From contig NC_055990.1 in the NCBI RefSeq assembly GCF_018446385.1, positions 132,878,996 through 132,942,995 on the forward strand: a stretch of 64,000 nt of DNA, given 5' to 3'. Origin of the DNA: Zingiber officinale. Its lineage: Eukaryota > Streptophyta > Magnoliopsida > Zingiberales > Zingiberaceae. The notes beneath the pieces were generated by a model. The model was not told where the DNA came from, searched no databases, and saw only the letters and a list, made by a program, of their open reading frames with translations. Each line of letters starts with the position of its first letter. Within the stretch, counting starts at the first letter, position 1. Shown piece by piece: positions 11,567-21,855 of the stretch. Made by a program: the position numbers and the translations under genes.

Positions 11567-12604
11567 TATGGAGGAGGAGAAGAAGGTGACTACAATCGAG
11601 GAAAATGGGGAGGATTAGGATTGGGAGAGGTGGAAGCAGCATTTTACGGAGATTGAAGAACACGAGAAACTTGTTTCCGTCTTAAAGGTAAAATCTTCTA
11701 GTCTTCGATTGATGTTTTCAGATTGGTGGTGGAGTTGGGTCGGTTAATATTTATTTATAAAGAAAACTGTTTTACTTTTATGTTCAATTACATGGTTATT
11801 TCATTGTCAGTCGTCTTGTGCATCCGCTTGTGATTAATCAATTAAGAGAATCAACCATTTGAGGGGAATATTGTAAAGAGCGAGGGAATCAGATAAGAAA
11901 TGTTTGGGTTTAGAAGTATAAAATAACTTAAACAGTGTAAAAAAACCCTCAAAGAGTCCTTGTGACAAGTTGAAATGATATCAACTGGTTCTAATAGTTA
12001 TACTGATCCATAAAATTGGTATAGTTAGCACAATTTGGTTTATGCCAATGTTAGTTCAGATCTTATTATAGGTTTGTAAAGGTTATATGAAAATGATTCA
12101 CATGGTATAGGCCATCAACTTGCTGGTAAAATCAATCTTGTTCAAAGTTTTGGACCATGGTCACTCTGGCTTGTTATGCCCAAAGAGAGTAGCACAAAAA
12201 CACCACTAATTAGAAGTTGAAGCTTAACTGAATATACTAAACTTGATTTCCTCTTGTTAGAGTCAAGTTTATTATGTTCTAGTGTACAATTTTATTCGTA
12301 CCACTGTGGCTTTAGTTTTGCTGATAGTTTCATGCTATGTGATGGCCTTATTTTAGTCACAATTAAATGAGGCTATTTTAAGAGAGGATTATGGAGAAGC
12401 TGCAAAGCTGAAGTTGGCCATAACTGGTGCTACAAAAAAGGATATTGTTGGAGCAGTATTGACTATTATGAATGTATGAAACTTATCTTATGCACTTATT
12501 GTATTTAATTTATATTCTAAGCACTCTTGTTGCCACAGAGAGCTATAGAGGAAGAGTGATACAGTGATGCAACTTTCATTCATGATCATGTTGGGGCAGG
12601 ACTG
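11567..12604 (+). pseudogene. Captured EXECUTER-like gene fragment (three exon pieces)
   Basis: In the same exon as the end of the amidohydrolase piece (11528-11687), codons change to a Glu-rich stretch then DWERWKQHFTEIEEHEKLVS, ending LK|GTAAAA. Exon 12357-12473 (phase 0) reads SQLNEAILREDYGEAAKLKL then AITGATKKDIV, a UVR-like motif. Exon 12539-12604 reads RAIEEE, a TGA, then YSDATFIHDHVGAGL. This order matches EXECUTER1/2, nuclear-encoded thylakoid proteins of singlet-oxygen signalling. Two in-frame stops are present, a TAG just before DWERW and the TGA at 12557-12559 (the family has Arg there, so CGA to TGA). The later GWW..DUF3506 part was not found. I am sure of the family, less of the paralogue. 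Confidence 0.8.
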
Positions 12605-13064
12605 GTCAGTTTATTGGAATTAACTTGTTGCTAATTCTTACATCATCTTCATTAAGCTATGCTTGTCCCAATTTTTTGGTTTCAGCTACATGAAGCTATT
12701 CACTCCATTGAGCTTTATTCATTTTGCTATATGCAAGGCTATAACAGTGGCTGCCAATTCTTATATACTGATTGAAAAAGAATCAGCAAGTGAGAAAAAA
12801 GAGTTCAATGAAATCCTACAAGTTGAAGATTGTGATGAGACTTGTTCATTAGTTGGCTATTGTTCATTAGTTATAAATGAAACTTATTTGTTTATTTGTA
12901 TTGAGATAAATTTTATTTAAACATGAGACATGTTTCTTCTTTTGTGATTGTAATTCTTGTATAAGTAACATTTTGAATGAAATTGATGTGAGGAATATTC
13001 TTTCTTTTGTGATTATGATTCTTTATTATATATTTATATTGAAATATAATATATTGGTATTAAA
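12605..13064 (+). other. CACTA interior downstream of the captured exons
   Basis: After a candidate acceptor TTTCAG near 12687 the plus strand has an 85-codon frame (12663-12920) with a charged stretch KESASEKKEFNEILQVED that looks protein-like. It could be a further captured exon or a tail of the same chimera. I do not recognise it. The remainder is AT-rich. Confidence 0.3.
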
Positions 13065-13434
13065 AGATAATAATTTAAAAGACAATGGTTTAAAACAGTT
13101 GTTGTTGTCTATCACCCTCAAAGACAACGGTTAAAAACTGTTGTCGTAGCCCCCAAAATGATTGTAACGGGCAATGTTATTAAAAAATACTCTAAACAAC
13201 AACGGTTTTAAACTGTTGTCTTTTCATTCAAAAATAATGGTTTTAAACCGTTGTCTTTTCATTCAAAGACAACGGTTTTAAACCGTTGCAAAATTGTTGT
13301 CTTTTCAGTCAAAGACAACGGTTTAAAACCGTTGTCGTAGCCCCCCACTTTTAACAATACTGCCAATTACAACGGTTTTAAAGGCTTACGACAACGGTTT
13401 TTAACCGTTGTCTTTTAATGTTTTTGTTGTAGTG
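13065..13434. repeat. CACTA right subterminal repeats
   Basis: Dense array of GACAACGGTTTTAAACCGTTG-type palindromes, about eight units, often separated by CTTTTCATTCA or CGTAGCCCCC-like spacers. It ends with the terminal inverted repeat TTTTTGTTGTAGTG. It mirrors 7624-7905. Confidence 0.88.
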
Positions 13435-13437
13435 ACC

Positions 13438-13815
13438 ACTAAACATATTTCAACAACTAATGAATAAGATACACCTTTATTGTTTTCTTGCCTAGCAGCC
13501 TGATTTTGGTGTCCGAAGAGTTCCTTGAGATTGAGCATCATGTCATAGGTAGTGGGTAGGGCTTGATGCTGATGTTGCAGTACATTTGACATAGAACCCA
13601 AAATGTAACATCGCGTCATCTCATCTACCTTGACCCATTTCCTATGTCTCCTCTTCACTAGAATCCTTATCAGGCACGCTAGGATAGACCTCAAGAAGTA
13701 CGAACTTGTATTCTTCAGCAGTTAAGACAATGTCCAAGTTTCGTTTCCAATCAATATAATTTGGACTAGTAAGTTTATTTTCTTTTAAAATAACAGCAAG
13801 AGAATTGAAAGCCAT
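13438..13815 (-). pseudogene. E1 gag remnant with internal deletion
   Basis: Starts at the ATG 13815-13813 and reads MAFNSLAVILKENKLTSPNY then a DWKRNLDIVLT-like block, the amino end of a copia Gag. After a frame change it continues as WVKVDEMTRCYILGSMSNVL and LKELFGHQNQAARQE. Directly after QAARQE it jumps to GVSYSLVVEICLV, which resembles the segment just upstream of protease. The middle of Gag, including the RNA-binding CCHC knuckle, is therefore missing. The CACTA element cuts the frame at 13434. Confidence 0.75.
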
Positions 13816-14930
13816 TTTGAAATCCTGAGAATCACAAAATAAAATATTTGGTCAAAACTTTAGAATTTAAAATAATATTGATTCCTCAAACAATATAATT
13901 TAAATTCACCAATACTTCAAAACACCGTGAATTTTGTATGTCACGATAGTGTGGACGTATACTAATTCAAACATTTGTAAGAGGAGGTTTTACCCATTAA
14001 TTTTACTATCTTGTCAACCTAACTTTATAACAAAAAAATTAATTGTTGGTTCATCTTCAGTCATACAAATAATAGTAGTGACTCCGATGGGGAGGATACT
14101 ATTAAATGCGCCTAAGTATATACCATTACTTGATACTTAGTCGATTAATTAGGATTGTGCCCCTTCAGATGGAGAAGATCACACATACCTAAATAATTTC
14201 CTATAATCATTCATAGAGGAAATTTGATATAGTGATCCGCAAACAAACTCATCCGATATGGAGGAAGACACTTAAAGCCAATGCGCAAGTTTGAATGCAT
14301 CACTTACAAACCAGTAATGGAGATCGTGGAATTTATTTAAATAATCTCTCTCCTACTTAGATATTTAAATTGAGGAATTTTAACATCCACACATATCACA
14401 ACACATAAAAATAACATCATCACAGCACATACAAACATAATATAAAGACAATAAATATGAAAATAAATTTCCAACTATTATGGCCTTAACTAACGCTGTC
14501 CTCCAATATGACGTCAATGGATCAAGCTGTCGTGTCTATCTCGTTTCCTTCTCCACTGCGCCTCTGGTCCTTAAAATAGCACCACGCATAGCAAGGATAC
14601 AAGTCGCAACTAAAATAAAATTTACATTTATCGATCCTATATTCCACAAAGGAATTTACATGTAATCTAGATCGAATAAAATGTAAATAATAATAATAAT
14701 AATACGACAACCAACTGTATTTAATTATTACAATCATGCACACACAAACAACCTCGACATGCCCGAGGGTTCAAATCATACACAAACACACAAAGCCATA
14801 ATAGTTAGATCTAGGATGCCTACAACCACAGAGTTAATCTATCTAGCACATCCTACTATTATCCGGCCTAAATTTTGTATGAACAGTGCATAATTTAACT
14901 GAAAACCAATCACACAGAACCAGAAAACTT
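13816..14930 (-). other. E1 untranslated leader
   Basis: About 1.1 kb between the primer binding site and the gag ATG, AT-rich with no supported frame. A short AAT microsatellite lies at 14687-14703. Nothing else seen. Confidence 0.55.
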
Positions 14931-14943
14931 ACTCTGATACCCC
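14931..14943 (-). promoter_or_regulatory. E1 primer binding site
   Basis: On the minus strand, GGGGTATCAGAGT starts one base after the 5' LTR edge. It differs from the initiator tRNA-Met complement TGGTATCAGAGC mainly at its ends. Confidence 0.75.
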
Positions 14944-14944
14944 T

Positions 14945-16787
14945 TGAAGGGCGCTAGAATTCCATTTTGTTTAAATTTCCCTGTACAAAAATTGTACAAG
15001 TACAGAACTATTCCTAACAACCCGCATGTTCAATCAGGCATGTGTTTGATCAATCAAGCAAGTTCTTAACGAATCAAAGCACACCTTGATCGAAGTACAC
15101 GATCGCTGGCCTCTTGTGTTGGTATTCAAAATCGATACAAAGAAAACTCGACTAATTACGCAACGAAATTAAAGAACTAATCGTACATTTCCTTTGTAGC
15201 TAAAGACCTCTTGATCTTCTGCCGTATTCCTCTCATCTTCTTGGGCATCGAGTGGGCGACGATCTACCAAGACAACACCACCCTCTTTCTCTTCTTGGTT
15301 TCCAAACCACCAGCTACAAAAGGAGGCTCTAGGATGGGGCACCTTCTAATCTTTTTCCTTCTTCTTTCCTTTTCTTCCTCTTTTTTATCTTCTTCTTGCC
15401 GCCGACCACCAATGGATTGCTAGGAAGGGGCGCCGACCCTAGCTAGGAGAGGAAGGGGGAAAGGGGAGTTGACCCTAAGCAAGGAGGAGAGGGAAAGGGG
15501 TGCTGGCCCTAGAGGGAGAGAGAGGTGTCGCCGGCCACAAGCAAGGGAAAAGAGAATTAGAAAAATTAGGTTTTAGGAGCCACCACTTACTCCTTTTTTT
15601 ATAGGCTTGCCGTCGGTTACAAAGAAAGAAAAATAACAAAATTCTGTTTAGAAAAAATCTCTCTTTCTATAACCGAATTCTGTTTAGAAAAAATCTTTCT
15701 TTCTATAACCAAGTTAAATCAAACCAAGTTAAACCAAACCAAGTTAAGTTAAACCAAATCAAGTTAAGTTAAACCAAACCAAGTTAAGTTAAACTAAACC
15801 AAGTTAAATCAAACTCAGTTAAACCAAACCAAGTTATGGATGGGTGGATGCGAGGCTTTATATAGAGGCTACAATAGGTACCTAGAGGAGGAATTGATTT
15901 AGGCCTCCTGATGGGCTTGGGCTTCCTGTGTTCGGCCCGAACACCCAACCCAAGTCCATCAATAATAACCCATACCACTAAAGAGTTATTATTAAACTAC
16001 CGCACCAATCCCATATTACAATATGGGCTCCTTCTTATCATGAGTGCGTTAATCTCCCTGTGTGTAAGATATCATATGCCCGTTAATTAATTGAGTTACT
16101 GACAACTCAATTAATTAACATATGATTCCAAGAGTAGTAGCACTCAACTTTATTATCATGCCGGACTAAGTCCACTTGCAGAGTTTACATGATAATCCTT
16201 ATGAGCTCCTCAAGGGGACACCATTAACCTAAATAATTAGGATACATTTTCCTTCTATAATCAATAACACACCATATAAATAATATTATCTTTCAACTCA
16301 TCGGGCCTATTGATTTAATGAATAAATCTCACCCATTGATAAGTTAAAGAAATAAATACTAAGTATACATGCTTGTTATTATATAGGGATTAAGAGGATG
16401 CACATCCATAATAACAGAAGTTTTATTTTTTTATATAGTCAGTATAAATCGAACAACCTCAGATGGTCCTGCTCAATACACACATAGTGTACTAGTGTAA
16501 TTTTATAGTCAAGATAGACTAATACCAAATTACACTACAACCGTTCCAATGGTTTGTTCCTATTCATCTTGGTTGTGAGCTACTATTTATAATTTATAAG
16601 GAATCGATAACATGATCTTCTGTGTGACACCACACACCATGTTATCTACAATATAAATTAAATGGGCAACTGCATCGACATATATATGAATATAAAATAC
16701 AAACATTTAACCAAAGTGATTCTCATTTCAAAATATTTCAAAACAGATATTTATACAAAAGTTAGGCTTATAGTATACATCCCAACA
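14945..16787 (-). repeat. E1 5' LTR
   Basis: Edges TGAAGGGCG (left) and CATCCCAACA (right). Adjacent to the primer binding site on its inner side and to the GGTAG duplication (16788-16792) on its outer side. The short plus-strand frames within it are LTR noise. Confidence 0.9.
15710..15838. repeat. AAGTTAAACC minisatellite in the E1 5' LTR
   Basis: A run of about ten units of 10-20 bp built from AACCAAGTTAAA, AAACCAAACC and AAGTTAAGTT. The equivalent place in the 3' LTR (3541-3560) has only one or two units, so the two LTRs differ in length here. Confidence 0.8.
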
Positions 16788-17400
16788 GGTAGATGCTGTT
16801 AGGATCGATGGTCGCGGCAAGAGAGGGGGGGTGTGAATAGCCGTCCCCAAATTGCTCGTTTCTTCCTACGATTAGGGTTAGCGCAGCGGAAATAACTAAA
16901 TAGAAACGCAAAAAGGAAAGATCAAACCTCAAACTCGAACTCGACGATGTAACGAGGTTCGGAGATGAAACTCCTACTCCTCGGCGTGTCCGTAAGGTGG
17001 ACGAAGCCTATTAATCCATCGGTGGATGAGTCCCCGGAAAACCGGCTAATAAGAACTCCTTCTGAGTGGAGAAACCTCACCACAAACTCTTGCAACAGCA
17101 ATAAGGAGTACAAGTACAAGAAGCACAGCAAGATACAAATATAAAGATGAATGTAACAACTCTTGCTTGCCTTCTCGTCGTCGACTGAAATCTGTAGATG
17201 AAGCACCAACTTCACAGAATCACAGCAGCAGCTGAAACCAGTCGAAGAAGTCGAGGAAGCTCACGCGAAGCTTCGGAAGCGAGCTTAACAAAGCTCTAGA
17301 ACAGCAGAAGCAATAACTTGCAGAAGCAAGAAGAAGATCAAGAAGAAGCAGAAGCTTCGGAGAAGAAGAATAAATGAATGCTGTAGAAGCCCTTGATCTC

Positions 17401-17408
17401 CTTTTATA
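17401..17408 (-). promoter_or_regulatory. TATA box of the E2 3' LTR
   Basis: TATAAAAG on the minus strand, in the LTR of a minus-strand element and directly downstream of the palindrome array. The same box is at 22447-22454 in the 5' LTR, where it would drive the element. Confidence 0.6.
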
Positions 17409-17476
17409 ACCTGCACTGCAAAGAAGACAGCGAAGAAGACGGAGATAGCCGTTGTCACTCACAACGGCTATATCTG

Positions 17477-17790
17477 GACCGATCAGGCTCCACCCTGATC
17501 GGTCTGCGGCCTCCCTGATCGGTCTTGGGGACCGATCAGGATAAGCCTGGACCGATCAGGCTAAGTCCTGATCGGTCCAGGAAGACCCTGATCGGTCCTG
17601 GGGACCGATCAGAGCTTCCTCTGATCGGTCCAGGGACCGATCAGCATGCATGTCTCCCGAACTTCTTGCCTTCTGATCGTTGTTTCGATCTTCAGACAAA
17701 CAATCGAAATTCAGCAGGTTGGACGCCTTGATCGGTCACCGGACCGATCCGGATACTAATGTATCCGGATCGATCCAGCGATCGATCCGA
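17477..17790. repeat. GATCGGTC/GACCGATC palindrome array, E2 3' LTR
   Basis: About a dozen CTGATCGGTC or GGACCGATCAG cores alternate in inverted orientation with short variable spacers. Pairs form small hairpins, for example around 17541-17566. Located just upstream (U3 side) of the TATA box. Confidence 0.85.
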
Positions 17791-18626
17791 GCTTGGATTT
17801 TGCCCAAACCAAGTCCCAAGCCTTCCAACCAACATTCGGTCAACCTTGACTGTTGGTACATCATGCTTAGCATCCGGTCACTCCTTGACTGCTAAGACTC
17901 CCAACCAAGTGTCGGTCAATCCCTTTGACCCACTTGGACTTTTCTCTTCGTGCCAAGTATCGGTCACTCCCTTGACCTACTTGACCTTCTCAACACCGGA
18001 TGTCCGATCACCCTTGATCCATCTGGATTTTTCCCCGGCTTCACTCACGGGACTTTCACCTAGCTTCACTCACTAGGATTTTCACCGCCTAACTTCACTC
18101 ACCAGGACTTCACTCTGCCTGACTTTCCAGTTGGCTTCATTCACCGGGACTTTCCACATCCGGTCCAGAGAACTAGAGCCCTCTCGACCACGGTTCGGAG
18201 AACGAGCTCGAGCCCTCTCACTTCCATCGGTCGAGCGAGCTCCGAGCCCTCTCGACCACGGTCGAAGAGCGAGCTACGAGCCCTCTCCGACTTCCCATAT
18301 GCGAAGCTTCCATACTTGGACTTCTCCGTGCCAAGTCTCCATACTTGGACTTTTCCCGTGCCAAGCTCCCTGCTTGGACTTTTCACCATGCCAAACTCCC
18401 TGCTTGGACTTTTCCGAGTCAGGCCAACTCACCTCGGGTCAACCAGGTCAATCCGGTTGCACCCACAATCTTCCAAGCTTGTATCCTTGTAAAACATCAA
18501 GATACAACTTTTCTGTTCACGTCAAACATTGTCAAACATAACTCGTCAAACATCAAAACACAACTCGAGTCAAGTCAACTCGAGTCTGGTCAACCAGGTC
18601 AACCTTGACCTAAGGTTGCACCAACA

Positions 18627-18645
18627 ATCTCCCCCTTTTTGATGT
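18627..18645 (-). promoter_or_regulatory. E2 polypurine tract
   Basis: The minus strand reads AAAAAGGGGGAGATT immediately before the 3' LTR edge TGTTGGTGCAACC. Confidence 0.85.
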
Positions 18646-20316
18646 TTGACAAAACCCATAATCAGACCCATACTCAAGTTAGGTTAACCCGATAACCTAA
18701 CTTAGGTTTTTCAATGTTCTTCCCTGAACATTCTCTAGACATTCTCCATTCTCCTTTCTAGTCTCCCCCTTTTTGACACACATCAAAAAGAGTGAATCAA
18801 GGTCAAGAGTTTCTTCCTAATGAAAGTCTCATACCTTTCATTGAAACTCTTAATTTTCCCCTTGATACTAAGGTCCAACAATTAACTTAGTGATAATCCC
18901 ATATCACTCAAGTCTTTAGGAGTAAAAACTCCCCCTAAAAGTCAACTCCCCTTGACTAATAGGTAAAACTCCCCCTAAATGTCAACTCCCCCTTGACCAT
19001 TGCACCAACAATGTCTTGGAGAGTTTCAACCCTTTAGAAATCCAAAACACCAACTTCATTGCTGAAATTTCAGAAATTTCAGACAGCACAGTCGAAACTG
19101 GCACGCCCTGATCGGTCACCAGACCGATCCAGCCTTCCCTGGATCGGTCACAGTGACCGATCCACAACTTCCTGGACCGATCAGACTCCCTTCTGATCGG
19201 TCCACAACCTCTGATATCAGTTTCTGAATTTCCTTCCGAAATTCAGAAACCCCTACAAAATTTCAGAAAATTTCAAAAATTATAAAATTTTGAGGATACA
19301 TTCCTCATAACATATGCTATAAAGGAAAAATAGTTTTCTATGAAAATAGCTTCCATTTTTCAATCTTGATACAAAGTTCACAAGTCTTTGAAATAGCTCA
19401 AAGTTAACTCATCTTTGTATCACTTTGTTCAATGATGAAAGCTATCACTAGAAAAGCTTCATCAAGGTTTTTCAAATCAATTTTAAAATGATTTTAAACC
19501 CTTTAATTTGGGACCACAATCTTTGGGCTAAATGTACATGACTTGTACATAAGCTTTCCCTATGATCCCCAATTTTGAATTAGGCTCATCTAGGTACAAG
19601 AACTATGCACCTTGATCCTAACTCATCATCCTAATATCTCACACACATCTAAGGTGTATCAAACACATCCAAGTCAATTTTGATGTGAGATATGAGTTTA
19701 GGTTATCTTAGGCTAAGGTCTCATGCATTTTCTAAACATCAATTTGATTTCCATATCAAATTGTGTTTTTAACCTTAAATCAATTTCATTGATTATAAAT
19801 GCAAGAAATGATGACATGACATAAAATGATATCATACATAATAACATGTGCCAAAGTCATGATGTCATGGCATAAAGTGTGAAACTTAAATAAAGCATGA
19901 CATTTAACTAACCTAAGCATTATCATGCCATTTTAAATGATCATAAAATAAATATGATGTCATGACATGGCATATGGCAAGCAATATATGGCAAATAACA
20001 CATAAAGGTATAGAAAATACCTAATTCTAGCATTAGTTGCCATTTTTGATAGTTTTGATCATTTTTCCATAAATTCTATATTCCTAAGTGTAATAGACCT
20101 AAAATCATATCCTCAAGACTTTTAGATCACTATGTGTCAACTAGATTGACTCTAGAAAATTCCTCAAATGTTGTTGGCACATCCTAATTATCTTAGGAAT
20201 AATTTTCACTTTCATTTTCAAGGCTTGATTATACCTTGAAAAATCCTAAAGTGCCACCTTTTGCCATGATTAGGTTAACTACCTATTCAAGTAAGGTTGG
20301 CATACCTTAAACTCAT
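18646..20316 (-). other. E2 internal non-coding region
   Basis: About 1.7 kb between gag debris and the purine tract, where pol would be expected. AT-rich, with only short frames. It contains another small group of GATCGGTCAC/GTGACCGATC palindromes (19108-19202) and a stretch of repeated TCATGACATGGCAT-like words (19800-19990). No pol motif is visible in any frame. Confidence 0.6.
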
Positions 20317-20694
20317 CTAGCGTGATGAGATCACGCTCCTAGGAATCCAATACCTATTGGAGCTTATTGGGTTCACTAAGTATTCACTAGGGATGACTTC
20401 CCTAGCAACCCTTCTAATGACCCTCCTAGGCTTTAAAGCCTTGGTCATTTGGGACTCATCAAGATCCACTCTAGGGGTGACTCCCCTTGTGACCTTGGTG
20501 ATGGTCTTCCTAGCCCTAGATTTTGTTCCATAATCGAATGGAACATTATGATAAGTGGGCTTGACCACTTGGGACTTAGGTTTGTGACCCAAACCTTTCT
20601 TGTCCTTGGACATTGGTTTTTGACCCTTAAACCCTAGAGATGACTTCTCCAAGTTCTTAAGAGCCTTTTCCAAAGTATCAAGTCTTGACCTCAA
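20317..20694 (-). pseudogene. E2 gag carboxy-terminal debris
   Basis: A 125-codon frame, rich in Lys and Arg, beginning after a heptad-like LRSRLDTLEKALKNLEKSS segment. It follows the main gag frame with a frame change. Similar coiled-coil tails follow the zinc knuckles in SIRE-type Gag proteins. Confidence 0.5.
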
Positions 20695-20719
20695 GACTTG
20701 ATTCTCCTTCTCTAATACC

Positions 20720-21793
20720 TCAATTTTTAATTTTTCTTTTTTTCTTTGAGGTATTCCTAGGCATATGTCTAGATGATTTGGGATTTCTACCTAGATTTTC
20801 CTTAGCCTTAGATGAGTTAATTCTAGGGTTGACATTTCTAGTATTATCCTTATCTAGGTTAGCATGTTTGGCTCCTAAGCTCATGTATTGGTTCCTAAAG
20901 TTAACATGCTTATCATTCTTGACAATAGCAATAAGGCTACTAGCATGCATCCTACTAGAATTGCAAGAATGTGCCTTAGAGATTACCTTAGGGTTTGCCT
21001 TAGCTCCCCGTATCGATGTGCTCGGTCTCTTGTCCTTGTGAGATTGCCTTGCCCTCGGACATTGGCTCCTATAGTGTCCCTTTCGCTTGCATTGGAAGCA
21101 CACCACGTGCTCCTTGCTCTTGCGTATCGGGACTCCGGCTTCCTTGATCTTTGGCGTCGGTGGAGTCTTCCTAACCCTCTTTGGACACTTACTCTTGTAA
21201 TGTCCATACTCTCTACACTCAAAGCACATTATGTGTAATTTATTTGAAATTGAAATGCTTGAGTTACCTAGGGTTGAGGATGGATGAAGACTTTCTTCTT
21301 CATCCCTTCCGGAGGTAGAAGCTTCTTCCTCTTGCTCCATTCTTGAAGAAGAACTCTCCTCCTCTTCTTTCTTAGATGTTGAGTAGCCCTCAACTTCTAA
21401 TTCCTCTTCTCCATGATGTGAGCTACTTGGCTCACTTGACTCCTCTTCATGACTTGAAGTGGAGCTTCCCTCATTGAACTTGGCCAAGTTGTTCCACAAC
21501 TCCTTGGCATTGTTATATCCACCTACCTTACACAAAATGTCATTAGATAATGAAAATTCAAGAATTTTCGTTACCTCATCGTTGATTGTGGATTAGTGGA
21601 TTTGCTCCTTCGTCCACTTTTTCTTCTCTAGGGTTTCTCCGTCTTTATCCATCGAATGAGTAAACCCTACCTGCACACAACTCCAATGAACTAGGTTAGT
21701 CATAAGAAAGTACTTCATTCTTACCTTCCAAAACGCGAAGTCGTCGCGATCGTAGAAAGGTGGAATCATGACATCTTCTCCAAATAGATCCAT
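20720..21793 (-). pseudogene. E2 gag with two CCHC zinc knuckles, one internal stop
   Basis: Starts MDLFGEDVMIPPFYDRDDFA at 21793 with the FAFWKVRMKYFL block typical of copia Gag amino ends. A TAA at 21595-21593 interrupts an otherwise open, in-frame reading to 20720, about 358 codons in all. After an acidic Ser/Glu-rich stretch come two zinc knuckles of C-x2-C-x4-H-x4-C spacing, CFECREYGHYKSKC and CFQCKRKGHYRSQC, then a basic tail. The capsid core between FWKVRMK and the acidic stretch is much shorter than in autonomous relatives. Its role would be RNA packaging. With the stop it is probably not functional. Confidence 0.78.
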
Positions 21794-21841
21794 TCTCTAG
21801 CTCGTGCTCCCCCGGGTGTTGATCCAACGAAGAGCGACCTC

Positions 21842-21853
21842 GCTCTGATACCA
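21842..21853 (-). promoter_or_regulatory. E2 primer binding site
   Basis: Exact TGGTATCAGAGC on the minus strand, two bases inside the 5' LTR edge. It is complementary to the 3' end of initiator tRNA-Met. Confidence 0.9.
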
Positions 21854-21855
21854 CT

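Larger units (their letters stand above)
7624..13434. mobile_element. Non-autonomous CACTA (En/Spm) transposon carrying host gene fragments
   Basis: Starts CACTACAACAAAAA and ends TTTTTGTTGTAGTG, perfect 14-bp terminal inverted repeats with the CACTA signature. Both sides carry ACC (7621-7623, 13435-13437), the 3-bp duplication typical of this superfamily. Subterminal regions are packed with direct and inverted copies of ACAACGGTTTTAAACCGTTG-like units, as transposase-binding subterminal repeats are in this group. No transposase or TnpA-like frame was found in 5.8 kb. Instead the interior holds spliced exons of plant genes on the plus strand (10443-12604), so it is a gene-capturing CACTA. It interrupts E1 between gag and protease and is therefore younger than E1. 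Confidence 0.93.
190..16787 (-). mobile_element. E1: full-length, decayed Ty1/copia LTR retrotransposon
   Basis: Complete minus-strand element. The right (5') LTR is 14945-16787, the left (3') LTR 190-4489. Both LTRs share the outer edges TGAAGGGCG and TACATCCCAACA, and the element is flanked by a perfect 5-bp duplication GGTAG (185-189 and 16788-16792). Internal order on the minus strand is PBS (14943-14931), gag, protease, integrase, reverse transcriptase, RNase H and polypurine tract, the copia order. The coding part is broken by frameshifts and stops. Two later insertions enlarge it: a solo LTR (732-3328) in the 3' LTR and a CACTA transposon (7624-13434) between gag and protease. It sits inside the gag start of E0. 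Confidence 0.92.
16797..18626 (-). repeat. E2 3' LTR
   Basis: Near copy of 21856-23684, with small indels concentrated in the palindrome array and in the tandem tail of CTTCACTCAC(C)GGGACTT and GAGCCCTCTCGAC units (about 18040-18300). Its inner edge adjoins the purine tract AAAGGGGGAGATT on the minus strand. Confidence 0.9.

Noticed and set aside
17477..17790. CRISPR-like array of short repeats
   Set aside because: The units are palindromes in alternating orientation with irregular spacing inside a plant LTR, present in both LTR copies. There are no cas genes and the genome is eukaryotic.
18131..18608. 136-codon and neighbouring frames (Pro/Ser/Cys-rich)
   Set aside because: They lie in the E2 3' LTR over a tandem GAGCCCTCTCGAC / TGGACTTTTC repeat and are not conserved in frame in the other LTR.
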